Source of the DNA: Phycisphaerales bacterium
GTDB lineage: Bacteria; Planctomycetota; Phycisphaerae; Phycisphaerales; UBA1924
Direction: 5' to 3'
DNA length: 6,266 nucleotides
NCBI GenBank assembly: GCA_029260335.1
Contig: JAJDDL010000071.1
Location: 1 to 6,266 of the forward strand
Shown here: positions 5,133-6,266 of the stretch, one piece after another
Layout of the letters: every line of letters starts with the position of its first letter
Numbering within the stretch: position 1 is the stretch's first letter
Program-made: the position numbers and the translations under genes
The notes under the pieces: generated by a model
Database searches by the model: none
The model's input: the letters and a program-made list of their open reading frames with translations, nothing else
What the model was told of the DNA's origin: nothing

Positions 5133-6266
5133 TAGGCTTGCTCCTCGATCACTTCACGCAACTCTGGACGCATCTCGGGGATTGTCTCCCGACGCACGTT
5201 CATCGATCCATCTTCGTTGCGTTTCAACACCGTGTTGTGGCGGGCGAACTCGTCGCTCTTGGCCGGATAATCCTCGCGGAAGTGTCCGCCGCGGCTTTCG
5301 CGCCGGTCCAGGGCCGATCGGGTGATCGCTTCGGAGACGGTGAGCAGATTCTTGAGATCCATCGCGGTGTGCCAGCCGGGGTTGTACTCGCGATTGCCGG
5401 GCGCGGTCGCGGTGGCGGCGCGAGCCCTGAGGCTAGCGATGCCGTCGACGGCCTTGGCCATGTCATTCTCGTTGCGCACAATGCCGACGTTTTCTTGCAT
5501 CAGATCCTGGAGGTCTTGTTGGACGCGATAAGGATTCTCGCCGTCGCTTCGGGCCTCGTCCATGGGGGCGAGCGCTGAACGGATGGACTCTTCGACCTGA
5601 GCGTTATTGACGGTGCCTGAGCCCTTGTCCTTAACGAACGCCGCGGCATGCTCGCCAGCGCGTTTGCCGAAGACGACGAGATCGCTCAGGGAGTTGCCGC
5701 CGAGGCGGTTTGCGCCGTGGAGGCCCGCCGCGACCTCGCCTGCTGCGAAGAGCCCCGGAACCGTCGACATCTGCGTTTCGGGGTCGACGCGCACGCCGCC
5801 CATGACATAGTGCGTCGTCGGGCCAACTTCCATGGGCTCGGTCGTGATATCGATGCCGGCCAGTTCCTTGAACTGGTGGTACATGCTCGGCAGCTTCTTC
5901 TTGATGTGCTCCGGAGCGTTAGAGAGCTTCTCTTTGATCCAAGCGATGTCGAGGAAGACGCCGCCGTGGGGACTGCCTCGGCCCTCGCGGACCTCGTTGA
6001 CGATGCATCGGGCGACGTGGTCGCGTGTCAGCAGTTCTGGCGGACGGCTGGCTTCCTTGTCGCCAATCACGTATCGCCAGCCTTCCTCGGCGTCCTTGGC
6101 GGTCTGGTTCTTGTAGTTGTCTGGTACATCGTCGAACATGAATCGACGGCCCTCGGAGTTGAGCAGTCGCCCGCCCTCGCCTCGCACGCCCTCGGTGACC
6201 AGGATGCCCTTGACGCTCGGCGGCCAGACCATGCCGGTCGGATGGAACTGGACGAACTCCATGTCG
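5132..6266 (-). CDS. sdhA: Succinate dehydrogenase / fumarate reductase flavoprotein subunit, C-terminal part
   Basis: The last 377 residues or so of SdhA, ending at TAA 5134-5132. The frame is open to the right edge (codon GAC precedes the Met at 6262), so that Met is internal and the FAD Rossmann region with the flavin-linked His lies outside the window. Full length is expected near 600-650 residues. The enzyme oxidises succinate to fumarate in the TCA cycle and feeds the quinone pool. Counting from the Met at 6262, the active-site residues are present: His7 in FHPTG, Arg80 in TRDHVAR (proton-shuttle arginine by family alignment), His151 in HYVMGG and Arg186 in GANRLGGNSL. LFAAGE (171-176) belongs to the FAD-binding fold, and RTESRG-type RRESRGGH (320-327) lies in the C-terminal helical domain. 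The phrases MVWPPSVKG, HGGVFLDI and LPSMYHQFKELA recall mycobacterial Sdh1. It overlaps sdhB by one base (TAATG), so the pair is co-translated. Confidence 0.97.
   Translation of the reverse strand, partial: DMEFVQFHPTGMVWPPSVKGILVTEGVRGEGGRLLNSEGRRFMFDDVPDNYKNQTAKDAEEGWRYVIGDKEASRPPELLTRDHVARCIVNEVREGRGSPHGGVFLDIAWIKEKLSNAPEHIKKKLPSMYHQFKELAGIDITTEPMEVGPTTHYVMGGVRVDPETQMSTVPGLFAAGEVAAGLHGANRLGGNSLSDLVVFGKRAGEHAAAFVKDKGSGTVNNAQVEESIRSALAPMDEARSDGENPYRVQQDLQDLMQENVGIVRNENDMAKAVDGIASLRARAATATAPGNREYNPGWHTAMDLKNLLTVSEAITRSALDRRESRGGHFREDYPAKSDEFARHNTVLKRNEDGSMNVRRETIPEMRPELREVIEEQA
5141..5146 (-). promoter_or_regulatory. Shine-Dalgarno (GAGGAG) of sdhB inside the sdhA end
   Basis: GAGGAG lies within the last sdhA codons, eight bases before the sdhB ATG. 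The sdhA TAA and sdhB ATG share one base (TAATG, position 5132). Together these support the chosen sdhB start and coupled synthesis of the two subunits in equal amounts. Confidence 0.75.

Noticed and set aside
4479..5135. A 218-codon plus-strand open frame opposite sdhB
   Set aside because: The minus strand encodes all iron-sulfur ligands of SdhB. The plus frame (Val/Leu/Ala/Asp rich) is the mirror of those codons.
5132..6262. The Met at 6262 as the sdhA start
   Set aside because: It sits inside the conserved EFVQFHPTG region, the frame continues upstream to the edge, and SdhA needs its N-terminal FAD domain. The gene is cut by the window, not truncated.

Overview
The window is a dense stretch of five genes, all on the minus strand. 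It is GC-rich (about 60% by eye) and has almost no non-coding sequence: the only gaps are 24 and 19 bases, and two gene pairs overlap. In transcription order (right to left) the genes are: sdhA (C-terminal part only, running off the right edge), sdhB, a small TPR-like protein of unknown function, a sodium/solute symporter of the PutP type, and a large HyuA-HyuB fused 5-oxoprolinase/hydantoinase-like protein running off the left edge. No RNA gene, mobile element, CRISPR array or terminator was seen.

Right part (4371-6266): flavoprotein and iron-sulfur subunits of a succinate dehydrogenase/fumarate reductase. Their motifs resemble, from memory, the actinobacterial Sdh1 type (mycobacterial Rv0248c/Rv0247c). 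sdhA and sdhB overlap by one base (TAATG). The membrane anchor is not in the window. In related loci it precedes sdhA, so it is probably just beyond the right edge.

Middle (3828-4346): a 172-residue protein with TPR-like helices and a terminal H-x2-C-x2-C-x3-H group that could bind a metal. It has the strongest Shine-Dalgarno sequence in the window.

Left part (1-3808): a 13-helix symporter gene whose stop overlaps the start of the oxoprolinase-like gene (ATGA), so the two are probably translationally coupled. A reasonable but unproven reading is uptake of a lactam or cyclic imide, such as 5-oxoproline (pyroglutamate), followed by ATP-dependent ring opening. If the product is glutamate, it would enter the TCA cycle above succinate dehydrogenase, which would link the two halves of the cluster.

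Organism: the composition, gene style and a fused oxoprolinase next to an Sdh1-like enzyme suggest a free-living aerobic bacterium, perhaps a planctomycete (Phycisphaerae-like). This is a low-confidence guess from general impression. Overall these are mostly ordinary metabolic genes. The parts most worth a second look are the symporter-oxoprolinase pair and the small TPR/CxxC protein beside sdhB.
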